Shown here: piece after piece, positions 34,264-43,491 of the stretch
Numbering within the stretch: the first letter of the stretch is position 1
Layout of the letters: every line of letters starts with the position of its first letter
From: Aliivibrio finisterrensis_A
GTDB taxonomy: Bacteria > Pseudomonadota > Gammaproteobacteria > Enterobacterales > Vibrionaceae
DNA length: 64,000 nucleotides
NCBI RefSeq assembly: GCF_004167675.1
Contig: NZ_SEZQ01000004.1
Reading direction: 5' to 3' (one strand)
Position numbers and translations under genes: made by a program
The notes under the pieces: generated by a model
Told to the model about the DNA's origin: nothing
The model's database searches: none
Seen by the model: the letters and a program-made list of their open reading frames with translations, nothing else

Positions 34264-35790
34264 TTACGATTTTACCGCGAACTTAGGTCGGATAATTTTA
34301 TTAACGAATGTCAGTACAATTGGAAGGATTAGTACGACGGCTGCGATTGCAGTAAAGGTAAAGGTAATTGGACGCTCCCATAAGAAACTCAACTCACCAT
34401 CACTTATCATTAATGCTCGACGTAAGTTCTCTTCCATCATTCCACCCAAGATAAAGCCAAGTAATAAGGGGGCGAGAGGGAAGTTAGCTAGCCGAAGCGC
34501 AATAGCGACCATCGCAATTAAGATCATGATGAAAACATCAATTGTATTAAAAGAGACTAAATAAACCCCTGTGATTGAGAAGAATAAAACCATTGGCATC
34601 AATACGGTTCTTGGTATCGCAAGCAATTTTGAGATGTATGGAATCAAGGGTAAATTTAGGATAACCAGAACGATATTACCAAAATACATTGAGATAATAA
34701 CCGACCAGAAAATATCAGGGTGATCAACAAACAATCTTGGACCTGGCTGAATACCGTAAGCAATAAGGGCACCTAGCATGATTGCTGTCGTACCTGAACC
34801 TGGAATACCAAGAGTCAGTAGTGGAACAAATGACCCACTTGATGCGGCGTTATTTGCTGATTCAGGGGCTACCAACCCACGAATGCTGCCTTTACCAAAT
34901 TCTTCTTTTTTCTCTTTTGGAGCTAGATTTCGCTCCATACCGTAACTTAAAAATGCAGCAATGGTTGCGCCAGCACCCGGTAGTACGCCCGTAAAAAAGC
35001 CTAAAATGGATGAGCGAACCGCAACAGGCGCCACCTCTTTTACTTCTTCTTTGGTTATTTTCATGCTACCAAGATCTGACATTTTACTCTGTTCATCATC
35101 ACGTGTGTCTTGTTCTGGTTTGAGTATTCCCATTAAGGTTTCCCCTAATGCGAAAGTTGCCATTGCCAGTAGTAAGAAGCTGAAACCATCCATTAAATCG
35201 GTTAACCCAAAGGTAAAGCGCTCTACGCCAACCCCTTTATCAATACCAACGGTTGAAAGCATTAAACCAAGCACTGTCATCATCCATGCTTTAATGACTT
35301 GGCCTTTACCTGCAAACGCAGCAACAGCCGATAAACCGACTAACATTAGGGCAAAGTAATCGGAGGATTGAAAGCTTAACGACACTTTTGCTAGTGCTGG
35401 CGCAGCGATTAAAAGCATGATTGCAGAGAGTGTTCCGCCAGTAAAAGAGGAATAGGCCGCAAGTGCGAGAGCTTTACCTGCTTGGCCTTTTTGTGCCATT
35501 GGATAACCATCAAAAGCTGTAACTACGGTTGATGAACAACCGGGAGCATTAATCAGTATTGACGAGGTTGAACCACCAAAAACGGCACCGTAATAAACAC
35601 CTGCCATCAAGATCATGCCTGACGCTGGGTCAAGACCGTAACTGATAGGGATCATTAAGGCAATGGCAGAGATAGGGCCAAGGCCCGGCAACATACCAAT
35701 AAATGTACCTACAAAACAGCCGATCATAACCATCATTAAGTTGGTTGGCATAATCGCTGTTGATAAGCCTGCTAAAATTCCATCTAACAT
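34264..35790 (-). CDS. tctA: Tripartite tricarboxylate transporter large permease TctA
   Basis: Large membrane subunit of the TTT system, 508 aa with about 11-12 helices. The N-terminal signature GMLPGLGPISAIALMIPISY, and NAPGCSSTVVTAFDGYP at about residues 82-98, are characteristic of TctA. A second glycine-rich loop is GVLPGAGATIAAFLSYG. It works with TctB and the periplasmic TctC to import citrate-type tricarboxylates by ion gradient. It begins 16 bases after tctB. Confidence 0.96.
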   Translation of the reverse strand: MLDGILAGLSTAIMPTNLMMVMIGCFVGTFIGMLPGLGPISAIALMIPISYGLDPASGMILMAGVYYGAVFGGSTSSILINAPGCSSTVVTAFDGYPMAQKGQAGKALALAAYSSFTGGTLSAIMLLIAAPALAKVSLSFQSSDYFALMLVGLSAVAAFAGKGQVIKAWMMTVLGLMLSTVGIDKGVGVERFTFGLTDLMDGFSFLLLAMATFALGETLMGILKPEQDTRDDEQSKMSDLGSMKITKEEVKEVAPVAVRSSILGFFTGVLPGAGATIAAFLSYGMERNLAPKEKKEEFGKGSIRGLVAPESANNAASSGSFVPLLTLGIPGSGTTAIMLGALIAYGIQPGPRLFVDHPDIFWSVIISMYFGNIVLVILNLPLIPYISKLLAIPRTVLMPMVLFFSITGVYLVSFNTIDVFIMILIAMVAIALRLANFPLAPLLLGFILGGMMEENLRRALMISDGELSFLWERPITFTFTAIAAVVLILPIVLTFVNKIIRPKFAVKS

Positions 35791-35806
35791 AATTAAGTCC
35801 TAGGGT

Positions 35807-36286
35807 TTACCAACCAAGAAAAAGATAACCAGGCTCTAGATAGATATCTAAACCTTTAGTGAGAAGTAGCCAAAAGCCAGTAACAAATGGGAAAGAAGCA
35901 CCAAACAATACTGGTTTGCGTCGCTCTCCTAATAAGTAGAAGCCTGAGAGCAGAAATAAGCTTGTAGCCAATACAAAACCAAGCCAAGTTAATCCAATGC
36001 CATACAGCACCATTAAAGAGATAAAACCAAATAAGAGTTTCCAATTAAAACCTAAAACAGCACCACTTTTTTCATCGGGTTGAGCTGAAACAATCAGGAT
36101 CAGCGATAGAAAAATACCAGCAAAAGTGAGCATATAAGGTAAGGTTCGAGCAGTGAAGGGTTCGTATTCATCGCCGGGGAATAAAGGAATCAAACTGGTT
36201 TGGTAGCCGTAGCAGAGGCAAACAAGTAGAAAAATGATAGCGCCAACACGGTCTCGGCATAGTAGAGAAGATCTAGAGTACGACAT
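35807..36286 (-). CDS. tctB: Tripartite tricarboxylate transporter small permease TctB
   Basis: Small membrane subunit, 159 aa with four helices, as in the TctB family. The start is the ATG at 36286, preceded by GGAGAG; the frame is open to 36382 but without support. RVGAIIFLLVCLCYG and FPFVTGFWLLLTKGLDIYLEPG-type ends are like TctB. It sits between tctC and tctA in the usual order. Confidence 0.92.
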   Translation of the reverse strand: MSYSRSSLLCRDRVGAIIFLLVCLCYGYQTSLIPLFPGDEYEPFTARTLPYMLTFAGIFLSLILIVSAQPDEKSGAVLGFNWKLLFGFISLMVLYGIGLTWLGFVLATSLFLLSGFYLLGERRKPVLFGASFPFVTGFWLLLTKGLDIYLEPGYLFLGW

Positions 36287-36432
36287 GAGTTCTCTCCATA
36301 AGTCCATTAAAGAAAGGTAGATTGAATTGGGTAAAGAAAGCTGCCTTGAACTAACGGTGCAAGGAGGATGTAGCAGGAACATTAATGAGTCATATCCGGG
36401 GAGTCATTAATTATTCAAGACAGCTAAAGGTT

Positions 36433-37410
36433 TTACTTCAAGAAGCCAAGTTCACGCATTAGGTTACCCATTAGCAGTTCTTGCTCTTCAAGGAAGATAT
36501 AAAAGTCTTTGTCTGCTTTGTAATTATCAATCCAACCATTACGGTCACGAACGACGGCCCATTGCTCTGTTTCATACATTTTATTAAAGGCTTCTCTGTA
36601 CTCGTCGATTTTCGCTTGTGGCGTCCCAGGCGCAGCGAAGAAACCACGCCAGTTTGCAAATACGGTGTCGTTGCCATATTCCGTCAGTGTCGGGATATCA
36701 GGTGCACTCTCTAAACGTTTTGGTGCTGTGATAGCTAGAATGCGAACTTGGCCACTTTTTGACATTTCAAGCACTTCACCTAGACCTGTTGAAAGCAGAG
36801 GTGTCTCCCCTGACAGTAAGGCAGCCATGGCTTTACCTCCGGCATCATAAGCAATGTAGCGTACTTTTCTTGCATCAAATCCTTCGCCTTTAAAAGCAGC
36901 CGCCGCAACAAGGTGATCCATGCTGCCTCGTGCTGAACCGCCGGCAATTTTCACTGAGCGAGGATCTTTTTCAAAATCAGCAACCACTTGTTCCCAACTT
37001 GTGTATTTAGAGTCTTTATTTACAACAATCGCACCATAATCGGCGATGGTTGCCGCAATAGGCGTTAAATCACGGAATGATTGTGGAAAAATACCACTGA
37101 GAGAGCGGATAACGATAGGTGTTGAGTTCACCATTAAGGTGTCAGGTTGGCGCTCTGCTGTTTCAATTAAATGTGCAATGGCTTTACCGCCGCCACCGCC
37201 AGAAAGGTTCTGATATGACGCTTGCTCAATAATGTCTGATTTAAGCAATACATCACCGGTACCACGAGCGGTCATATCCCAACCGCCACCAGCACCACCA
37301 GGGATGATGAAGTGAATTTTTTCAAGATCAGCTGCTATTGCTGAGCCTGAAAGTGCAAAAGAGGCTGCAATCATTGAAGCCGTGAACTGTTTTTTAAATG
37401 AAGTAAGCAT
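36433..37410 (-). CDS. tctC: Tripartite tricarboxylate transporter substrate-binding protein TctC
   Basis: Periplasmic binding protein of 325 aa. The ATG at 37410 starts a signal peptide (SFKKQFTASMIAASFALSGSAIA), cleaved before ADLEKIHFIIPGG. The family loops GGAGGGWDMTARG, NLSGGGGGKAI and GGSARGSMDHL bind the carboxylates. AAGGA lies 11 bases upstream of the ATG. It is the first gene of tctCBA, so the operon promoter must lie in 37411-37640; I cannot place it surely. Confidence 0.95.
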   Translation of the reverse strand: MLTSFKKQFTASMIAASFALSGSAIAADLEKIHFIIPGGAGGGWDMTARGTGDVLLKSDIIEQASYQNLSGGGGGKAIAHLIETAERQPDTLMVNSTPIVIRSLSGIFPQSFRDLTPIAATIADYGAIVVNKDSKYTSWEQVVADFEKDPRSVKIAGGSARGSMDHLVAAAAFKGEGFDARKVRYIAYDAGGKAMAALLSGETPLLSTGLGEVLEMSKSGQVRILAITAPKRLESAPDIPTLTEYGNDTVFANWRGFFAAPGTPQAKIDEYREAFNKMYETEQWAVVRDRNGWIDNYKADKDFYIFLEEQELLMGNLMRELGFLK

Positions 37411-37635
37411 GAATAACATTTCCTTATGGTTCAAATCTCTTTGTAATTATCTTGTGAGATCTGATTGTAGAGTTAGCAACCTCTTTGGGTTGTTATTGTT
37501 CTAGATATATACTGCTTTTTCTTAGTTGTTGCGTAAATGTTATGTGATTGGGTGGTTTTTGACTAGATAGAGAAGATAATGGCTATTTAGAACATAAAAT
37601 GAATTTTGTTCATAAAGTTCACGCTATTTTTTGAT

Positions 37636-37672
37636 AAAGAAAAAGCCATGCAATCGTTAAAAAGCATGGCTT
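37636..37672 (-). terminator. Rho-independent terminator after the Cache chemoreceptor
   Basis: AAGCCATGC (37643-37651) pairs with GCATGGCTT (37664-37672). On the minus strand TTTCT follows. It ends the gene at 37703-39796 before the tct operon promoter. Confidence 0.8.
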
Positions 37673-37702
37673 AGGTAGGTTAAGACTTAGTATTATTTAA
37701 AC

Positions 37703-39796
37703 TTACTGAGTTTTAAAAGCGCTTAACTTTTGAGTTAATGAGTGGCTCTCTTTTGTTAGCTCAGCGGTATCATTTAATGAGTTATGCATATCTGAAAGCA
37801 CTTCGTTAGCGGCTTCGTTAATGCTTGTCACATTACGATTGATCTCTTCTGAGACTGAACTTTGTTCTTCTGCCGCTGAAGCAATTTGATTATTCATATC
37901 ATTTGCAACAAGAATAGCAGAGCTGATCTCTTGTAAGTTCTGTTGTGCAATTAACGTTTCTTCTCTTGTAGCTAATGCTTGTTTTTGACTGTTGTCCATT
38001 ACCGTCACAATGCTTTGAGTATTTTGTTGTAGTACAGCAAGCATATTGTTAATTTCTTGCGTTGAACTTTGAGTGCGGCTCGCTAGATTACGAACTTCAT
38101 CAGCAACAACAGCAAAACCACGCCCATATTCACCCGCACGAGCGGCTTCAATTGCGGCGTTCAATGCCAGTAGATTTGTTTGTTCAGCAATTCCACCGAT
38201 TTCAAGCAGGATTTTCTGAATATCGTTGCTTGATGCCGCTAAATTAACCACTTGCTCTTGAGCTTCATTAATAAACGACGCTAATTCCTCTACGGAAGCC
38301 GCTGCATTATTCATGATCTTTTGACCATCTTCACTGCTTGCTTGTATCTGACTTGCCGCTGTCGCAGCTTGTAATGCAGAGGATGCAACTTCTTGAGCTG
38401 TGGCACTCATCTCATTAATTGCCGTTGCTAATTGTGTTACTTCATTAACTTGGCTTTGAAGTTTTATTTGTGATTTTTCTGTCTCTGTCATGGTATTTGC
38501 CGATGACTGAGAAACTAACTCTGCGGTTTCTTTTGCATTGTGCAGTGTATTTTGAATCTTCTCAATAAAGGTATTGAACCAGAACGCCAACTGGCCGATT
38601 TCATCTTTAGAGCTAACGTTAATACGTTGAGTTAAATCACCATCGCCTTGGGCAATATTTTCAAAGTGGTTGGTTAGATTGATAAGTGTTGTTCCGATAC
38701 TTTTGGCAATAAAGAAAATCAGTACAACGCCAATAATAGATGACACTAGGCCACTTAATAAGCCATTAGAAAGTGCTTGTTGGCTTAGCTCATTACTAAA
38801 GTGATTGAAATCAGTAATTTCTTTTTCTAACACTTCAGTCGGGATTGATACCATAACAATCCATGGCTTTGCTCCCGTATCGATTGTAGAAATAGCGGTT
38901 TTAAAATGGCCTATATTTTTTAGAAAAGAGGCGTTATTTCGTGATTCTTGTTGGATATAATTCCAGTGATTTGCAAAATCATCTTTTACTTTTTCACCAA
39001 CTAAATTTTCATCTTGGCTAAAAGAAAGTAAACGGCCATCCCAAGAGGCAATAGATACAACAGCTCCAGAGATCCCTATTGTGTCTGCAGCTTGTTTACT
39101 AATAGCTTGGAAACTTTTGATGGACCAATCATAACCAAGAGAGCCGACTATTTTGTTATTTGATCGTAATGGTAGGCTAATTGTCGTGATTAGCTCTTGG
39201 TTGCCTCTTACATTGTAATAGTACGGCTCCATTACAAAGCTGTTACCTGTTTCAAAAGGCGTTAAATGCCATTCATCAATACGTTCACCATTATCATTTA
39301 GTGACGTATTTTTAAAGCTCGCCATTCCAAGAGCCTCAAAACTCGTGTCTGTCGGTGAGAAGAAGGGAGCAAGCACACCTTGTTTGTTAAGCGCTTTTTG
39401 AGTTAATTCAGAATCATCATAATTAAATCGGCTGTGTTCCCACACCATAAAACCCGCAAAAACACTGTCATTTTGATTTTTTAATGAAGATGTAAATTGT
39501 TTAATTAGAAGTTCGGCATCAGCATTCGTATCATTCGATAACTCTAACACTGATTTAAGTTGTTCTAAGTTGCTGATTACAGGTGAGAAAAGTCCGTTAA
39601 GTTCTGCGCTTTGTTGATTGGCAATGGAGAGTAACTTATAGTCAATGTTATCTGAAAGTTGTGAGGATACATGCTCCGTGATGTCTTTATTCACTTTATT
39701 ATAAGAGATAGTAGTAAAAAACATGGCGGTACTTAGCGTAATAAATATCGCAATTCCGGCACTAACAGCAATTCGAGTTTTGATGGATTTAAACAT
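37703..39796 (-). CDS. Methyl-accepting chemotaxis protein with large Cache sensor domain
   Basis: Chemoreceptor of 697 aa. Membrane helix at about 8-30, a large periplasmic dCache-type domain (about 40-340; MEPYYYNVRGNQELITTISLPL and SLGYDWSI fit), second helix (about 343-366), HAMP (about 366-420), then the signalling domain with AEQTNLLALNAAIEAARAGE at about 535-555 and YGRGFAVVADEVRNLASRTQ. It is directly upstream of the tctCBA operon and on the same strand, so taxis to a carboxylate is a reasonable guess. A possible FliA-type promoter lies at 39831-39860. Confidence 0.92.
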   Translation of the reverse strand: MFKSIKTRIAVSAGIAIFITLSTAMFFTTISYNKVNKDITEHVSSQLSDNIDYKLLSIANQQSAELNGLFSPVISNLEQLKSVLELSNDTNADAELLIKQFTSSLKNQNDSVFAGFMVWEHSRFNYDDSELTQKALNKQGVLAPFFSPTDTSFEALGMASFKNTSLNDNGERIDEWHLTPFETGNSFVMEPYYYNVRGNQELITTISLPLRSNNKIVGSLGYDWSIKSFQAISKQAADTIGISGAVVSIASWDGRLLSFSQDENLVGEKVKDDFANHWNYIQQESRNNASFLKNIGHFKTAISTIDTGAKPWIVMVSIPTEVLEKEITDFNHFSNELSQQALSNGLLSGLVSSIIGVVLIFFIAKSIGTTLINLTNHFENIAQGDGDLTQRINVSSKDEIGQLAFWFNTFIEKIQNTLHNAKETAELVSQSSANTMTETEKSQIKLQSQVNEVTQLATAINEMSATAQEVASSALQAATAASQIQASSEDGQKIMNNAAASVEELASFINEAQEQVVNLAASSNDIQKILLEIGGIAEQTNLLALNAAIEAARAGEYGRGFAVVADEVRNLASRTQSSTQEINNMLAVLQQNTQSIVTVMDNSQKQALATREETLIAQQNLQEISSAILVANDMNNQIASAAEEQSSVSEEINRNVTSINEAANEVLSDMHNSLNDTAELTKESHSLTQKLSAFKTQ

Positions 39797-39830
39797 GATT
39801 TTTTAAAGAATAAGTAAGGTTGTGTAATAT

Positions 39831-39860
39831 ATAGCGGCATTAAGTTAAATGTCATTAAAG
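39831..39860 (-). promoter_or_regulatory. Possible sigma-28 (FliA) promoter of the chemoreceptor gene
   Basis: On the minus strand GCCGCTAT (39831-39838) resembles the sigma-28 -10 box GCCGATAA, and CTTTAATG about 15 bases upstream resembles the -35 TAAAG-type box only partly. Chemoreceptors are often in the flagellar regulon. Weak match. Confidence 0.3.
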
Positions 39861-40089
39861 CATTTTGTTATTTATAGTTTGAAATAACGATTTTATGTAA
39901 GTAAAGGTAATTTATGTGAATGTAGTGATTTGTCTGTTTGCATACCATTCACACTTTACCGTATTGTTGTGTGTATGTTAGGTAATAATTTATTTAATGC
40001 GTTTTTATGTATGTAAAATAATGAACACTTTTTTAATGGCTTTCTGTTATTCTTATGTGGTTATAGTAACTACTTTATAGTGAGAAAAA

Positions 40090-40518
40090 ATGAACAAAAA
40101 ATTATTAGTTCCTTTGTTATTTTCTGTGGCTTTAATGGGTTGTGACGATGCAAGTGAAGCGATTGATAAAGCACAAGAGGCTGCAAATAAGGCCGTAGAT
40201 ATGGCTCAAGAAAAGCTAGAATCAGTTGATTTAGAGGCGCTGAATATTGAACAATTTGGGGATGCAACCAGCTCAGTGTCTGAGTTTGCAGAGTCAATTG
40301 ATGAAGCGCTAAACGCGGATTTCAGTAACCCAGAAGCACTGGTTGAAATTCAAGAGCATATTGCTAACGCATACAGTTGTTTAGTTGAGGCGTCATCAGA
40401 ATCAAGTGCTGAGAAATTAGTAAATAAAGTGATGTCGACGATTTCAAACCAAGAAGCGCAGAGCTTGATTGAGAAAGGCGTTGAAAGCGCAAAAGAAATG
40501 CAAGCGTGTGTGATGTAA
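40090..40518 (+). CDS. Small acidic helical lipoprotein of unknown function
   Basis: 142-aa protein with a lipoprotein signal (MNKKLLVPLLFSVALMG then Cys18; Asp19 and Asp20 next to Cys). An Asp at +2 is the inner-membrane retention signal in E. coli, so it may stay in the inner membrane. The rest is acidic, Ala/Glu-rich and almost certainly helical, with two further Cys (YSCLVE and MQACVM at the end). No family is recognised. It is transcribed alone, with a strong terminator. Confidence 0.8.
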   Translation: MNKKLLVPLLFSVALMGCDDASEAIDKAQEAANKAVDMAQEKLESVDLEALNIEQFGDATSSVSEFAESIDEALNADFSNPEALVEIQEHIANAYSCLVEASSESSAEKLVNKVMSTISNQEAQSLIEKGVESAKEMQACVM

Positions 40519-40550
40519 TAACATTCGTTTAAACATGATTTATATTTAAT

Positions 40551-40585
40551 AAAAATGCCAACATGGCTTATGTTGGCATTTTTTA
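40551..40585. terminator. Bidirectional terminator between lipoprotein gene and PTS gene
   Basis: AATGCCAACA (40554-40563) and TGTTGGCATT (40571-40580) pair perfectly, with A- and T-runs on either side. Confidence 0.88.
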
Positions 40586-40613
40586 GTTATAAATATTAAA
40601 GGCTAGTTTTTAT

Positions 40614-42101
40614 CTAACACATCTTTAGTTCTTTTTTAATGCTTGCTGCAATAGCCTCAGCTTTTGGTCCTAATACCACTTGAGCACCTGTTTTTCCTAT
40701 TTTTATTACTCCTTTAGAACCCAATTCTTTTAATATTTCTTCATCAAATAATGATGAGTCAGTAACTTTAAGTCTTAGACGAGTAATACAAGCATCAACA
40801 TCTTTAATATTATCTTTCCCCCCAAGCGCTTGAATATAGCTTATTGGATTTAAGGTCGTATCTTCTGTTGATTTAGTTTTTGTGCCATCACTCTCTGGTA
40901 CAGGTATAGCAAGCTTAAAGATTTTGATAGCACTTAAGAAAATAACAAAATAAAGCATAAAGAAGATGATGATTAGTGGAATAAGCATCCAAGCCTTTGT
41001 AGCTAATCCCCAATTTAATACAAAATCAATGAAGCCTGCTGAGAAACCAAAACCATGTAGAATACCTAGAGAGTTAGTTATTATCATCGATAATCCACTC
41101 AGTAATGCATGAACCACATAAAGGCCAGGGGCGATAAATAAGAAGCTAAATTCAATTGGTTCTGTAATACCAGTTAAGAACGCGGTAAAAGCGAGTGAAA
41201 TTAACATACCTGCAATTAATGGTCTTTTCTTTTTCTCGGTAGCGATGTAAAAAGCAAGTGCAGCACCAGGTAAACCACCCATCATTATAGGGTAAGCCCA
41301 AGCCATATAAACACCCGCAGTTGGGTCACCAGCGAAGAATCGGTTTAGATCCCCGCGAGCAACATCAGAGGCGATTTCCGTAATGATTGAACCATCTAAA
41401 TTTGGTAGCGCTTGACCAATTGATAGCGTTGATACTAATTCAGGATTTAAACAAACGTATTGTAAAGACGTTGCGACTTCATATCCTACCTTCGTACATT
41501 CACCTAAGCTAAACCAGAATACTGAATGTAAAAAATAATGTAACCCAAATGGAATAAGACCTCGGTTCATCACTCCGTAAATGAAGTGTCCAAGTGAACC
41601 ACTTTCTGACATCCACAAGCTGAATGAATCAATGCCTGATTGAATGTAAACCCATACCTCGCCACAAACAAAAGCCATTGCTAAACAGAATAAACCAGAC
41701 ATGATAGGGGTTAGACGCTTTCCTGCAAAAAAAGCAAGAAAATCAGGAAGGGTAACTTGGTAGAAGCGGTTATAAGCGTGACCAGAGATAACACCAGCGA
41801 TGATACCTGCAAAAAAACCTAAACGAATATCAGGGTTAATTGCTATTGTCGCTTCGGTTAATACAAAGTATCCCACCATGCCAGATAGAGCGGCTGCACC
41901 TGAGTTATCTTTTGATAAGCCAATAGCGATACCAACGGCAAATAGTAGAGCTAGATTATCAAAAATACTGCTTCCGGCTTTAGCTACAAATGCAATATCA
42001 AATAAATCGGGTTGGCCAAAGCGTAGTAATAAAGCGGCAACGGGAAGTATGGCAATTGGGAGCATTAATGCTTTGCCTAATCGTTGTAAGTAAGTAAACA
42101 T
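40614..42101 (-). CDS. PTS EIIBC permease, N-acetylglucosamine (NagE) type, without EIIA domain
   Basis: Sugar phosphotransferase permease of 495 aa from the ATG at 42101 (an in-frame ATG at 42146 is less likely). The EIIC domain begins YLQRLGKALMLPIAILPVAA, much like E. coli NagE, with LTGITEPIEFSFLF further on. The EIIB domain is C-terminal, with the phosphorylated Cys at about 438 (DACITRLRL). The EIIA domain of E. coli NagE is absent, so it needs a separate EIIA such as Crr. The divergent AraC regulator suggests a specific inducing sugar; GlcNAc-like is my best guess. Confidence 0.88.
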   Translation of the reverse strand: MFTYLQRLGKALMLPIAILPVAALLLRFGQPDLFDIAFVAKAGSSIFDNLALLFAVGIAIGLSKDNSGAAALSGMVGYFVLTEATIAINPDIRLGFFAGIIAGVISGHAYNRFYQVTLPDFLAFFAGKRLTPIMSGLFCLAMAFVCGEVWVYIQSGIDSFSLWMSESGSLGHFIYGVMNRGLIPFGLHYFLHSVFWFSLGECTKVGYEVATSLQYVCLNPELVSTLSIGQALPNLDGSIITEIASDVARGDLNRFFAGDPTAGVYMAWAYPIMMGGLPGAALAFYIATEKKKRPLIAGMLISLAFTAFLTGITEPIEFSFLFIAPGLYVVHALLSGLSMIITNSLGILHGFGFSAGFIDFVLNWGLATKAWMLIPLIIIFFMLYFVIFLSAIKIFKLAIPVPESDGTKTKSTEDTTLNPISYIQALGGKDNIKDVDACITRLRLKVTDSSLFDEEILKELGSKGVIKIGKTGAQVVLGPKAEAIAASIKKELKMC

Positions 42102-42193
42102 AATTAAGTACCTAAAATAGAAAATAAAATTTGGATTTCCAGCCATTTAACTGGTTAGGATAAATGGCCAGAAAAGGGGAACTTTTTATGGCG

Positions 42194-42394
42194 TTATGAC
42201 GAATGTGTAATTGATGTTGTTGGAAGCTTTAGCCAACTCTCTTGTAGGTCACCAAGGTATTCTTCTTTTGATTGGTAACCTAGTAGTTGCCACATTCCTG
42301 TGTAATGAATTCCGTATCCGTGAGTGAGCAAAGCAATCCATTCTTTTTTATTACGGTTAATCGATTTTTTGATTTCGCAGATAATAATATTCAT
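42194..42394 (-). CDS. Small protein of unknown function upstream of the PTS gene
   Basis: 66-aa ORF from an ATG at 42394 with GAGG eight bases upstream. It contains a Trp/Tyr-rich middle (THGYGIHYTGMWQLLGYQ) and an acidic stretch (SKEEYLGDLQESW). No family recognised. It lies between the AraC gene and the PTS gene, in the same direction as the PTS gene, and so is likely its operon partner. In the 92-base gap GCCATTTA/TAAATGGC (42142-42149/42161-42168) can fold into a hairpin that might adjust PTS expression. Confidence 0.5.
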   Translation of the reverse strand: MNIIICEIKKSINRNKKEWIALLTHGYGIHYTGMWQLLGYQSKEEYLGDLQESWLKLPTTSITHSS

Positions 42395-42471
42395 GAGATA
42401 GCCCTCGTTTGTTTGGATGTCTTTAGAATATGTTTTTTATTTTTATAAAAGAGCATTAACTTATCTATTTT

Positions 42472-42519
42472 TAGTACTATTCCATCAACCTATGTTTTTT
42501 GTATAAAAAAATAGTACTA
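42472..42519. promoter_or_regulatory. Two TAGTACTA repeats 40 bp apart, candidate AraC-type operator
   Basis: TAGTACTATT begins at 42472 and again at 42512. The core TAGTACTA is itself palindromic, and the spacing of 40 bp is about four helix turns. They lie in the divergent promoter region between the small ORF/PTS genes and the AraC-family gene, where its product would be expected to bind. Confidence 0.5.
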
Positions 42520-42565
42520 TTTAGGCATGATTTAACACTATTCAATAAACAAGGAGTGTTTAGGA

Positions 42566-43426
42566 ATGAAAGCGAATCTTGAAAAAGTGCCAATAAGGCT
42601 TGGTTCATCTTGGCGGTATAAGAAAATCAATGAGATAGAGTCAAACTATCATTGGCACTTTCATAATGAATATGAGTTAGTTTTATTTAGAAAAAGTAAT
42701 TCAAGAGGAATGATTGGTCATTTTGAAGGGGAAATAGATGATAATACGCTATGGCTTATTCCTCCTAAAACACCGCATGCTTTAGAAGTACCAGATAATG
42801 ACCTTGATGATGCTACGTGTGAAAAGCATATTATTTGGTTACCTAAGGATTGGATAGAAAACATGATCTTTAGTTGTGTTGAGTTGAGAAAAATGGATGA
42901 ACTGCTTAAGCGTTCCAGTAAAGGGATTTGTTTTTCAAAAGCATCAGCAGAGAAGGTTTATAAGTTAATTGAGAAACTATTTATTGGTTCAATTCTGGAT
43001 GATCTTGGGTATTTGATACAGATTTTTGGCGTTTTGTGCTCAGATAAAGAAACAACATTGCTTCAATCATTTTCTAAGCAAACAGCAATAGATAGTGAAG
43101 CAAAAGAAAAAATAGACGTTGTATGCCAATACATTGATGAACATTATCAGAATACGATTACATTGTTAGATGTAGCGGATCATCTTTGTATGAGTGAAAG
43201 CAGTATACATCGACTATTCCAATCTCATTTTAGTGAGAGTTTTAGTCAATATTTGAAGAAGTTTAGATTAAACCATGCTGCTAATTTACTTACTCATAGC
43301 AGTTTACCGATTGGAATTGTGGCAGAGCAGGTAGGGTATAGAAATCAAACTAATTTTAATCGCTTGTTTAAGGATTATAAGCAGTTGACGCCAAATCAAT
43401 ATAGGAAGAAGTTTAGTAGTCTTTAG
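42566..43426 (+). CDS. AraC-family transcriptional regulator
   Basis: 286 aa. The N-terminal half is a cupin-like sensor (NYHWHFHNEYELVLFRK, PPKTPHALEVPDND). The C-terminal AraC DNA-binding domain (about 190-284) holds both helix-turn-helix units: LLDVADHLCMSESSIHRLFQ and IGIVAEQVGYRNQTNFNRLF, with the closing LTPNQYRKKF. Such proteins usually control an adjacent catabolic operon, here the divergent PTS gene. AAGGAGTG lies nine bases before the ATG. Confidence 0.92.
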   Translation: MKANLEKVPIRLGSSWRYKKINEIESNYHWHFHNEYELVLFRKSNSRGMIGHFEGEIDDNTLWLIPPKTPHALEVPDNDLDDATCEKHIIWLPKDWIENMIFSCVELRKMDELLKRSSKGICFSKASAEKVYKLIEKLFIGSILDDLGYLIQIFGVLCSDKETTLLQSFSKQTAIDSEAKEKIDVVCQYIDEHYQNTITLLDVADHLCMSESSIHRLFQSHFSESFSQYLKKFRLNHAANLLTHSSLPIGIVAEQVGYRNQTNFNRLFKDYKQLTPNQYRKKFSSL

Positions 43427-43442
43427 TTTTGATATAAAAAAC

Positions 43443-43471
43443 ATAAAAAAGGCTGACACTATGTCAGCCTT
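43443..43471 (-). terminator. Terminator after purB
   Basis: AAGGCTGAC (43449-43457) pairs with GTCAGCCTT (43463-43471) around a 5-base loop; a T-run follows on the minus strand. Confidence 0.85.
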
Positions 43472-43491
43472 AATAATACTTCACTGTAAAA

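Noticed and set aside
34961..35359. 132-codon plus-strand frame opposite tctA
   Set aside because: Antisense shadow of a well-conserved permease gene.
39915..39953. TGTGAATG/CATTCACA inverted pair upstream of the lipoprotein gene as a CRP site
   Set aside because: Half-sites are 23 bases apart instead of 6; not a CRP site. Could be another regulator but support is thin.
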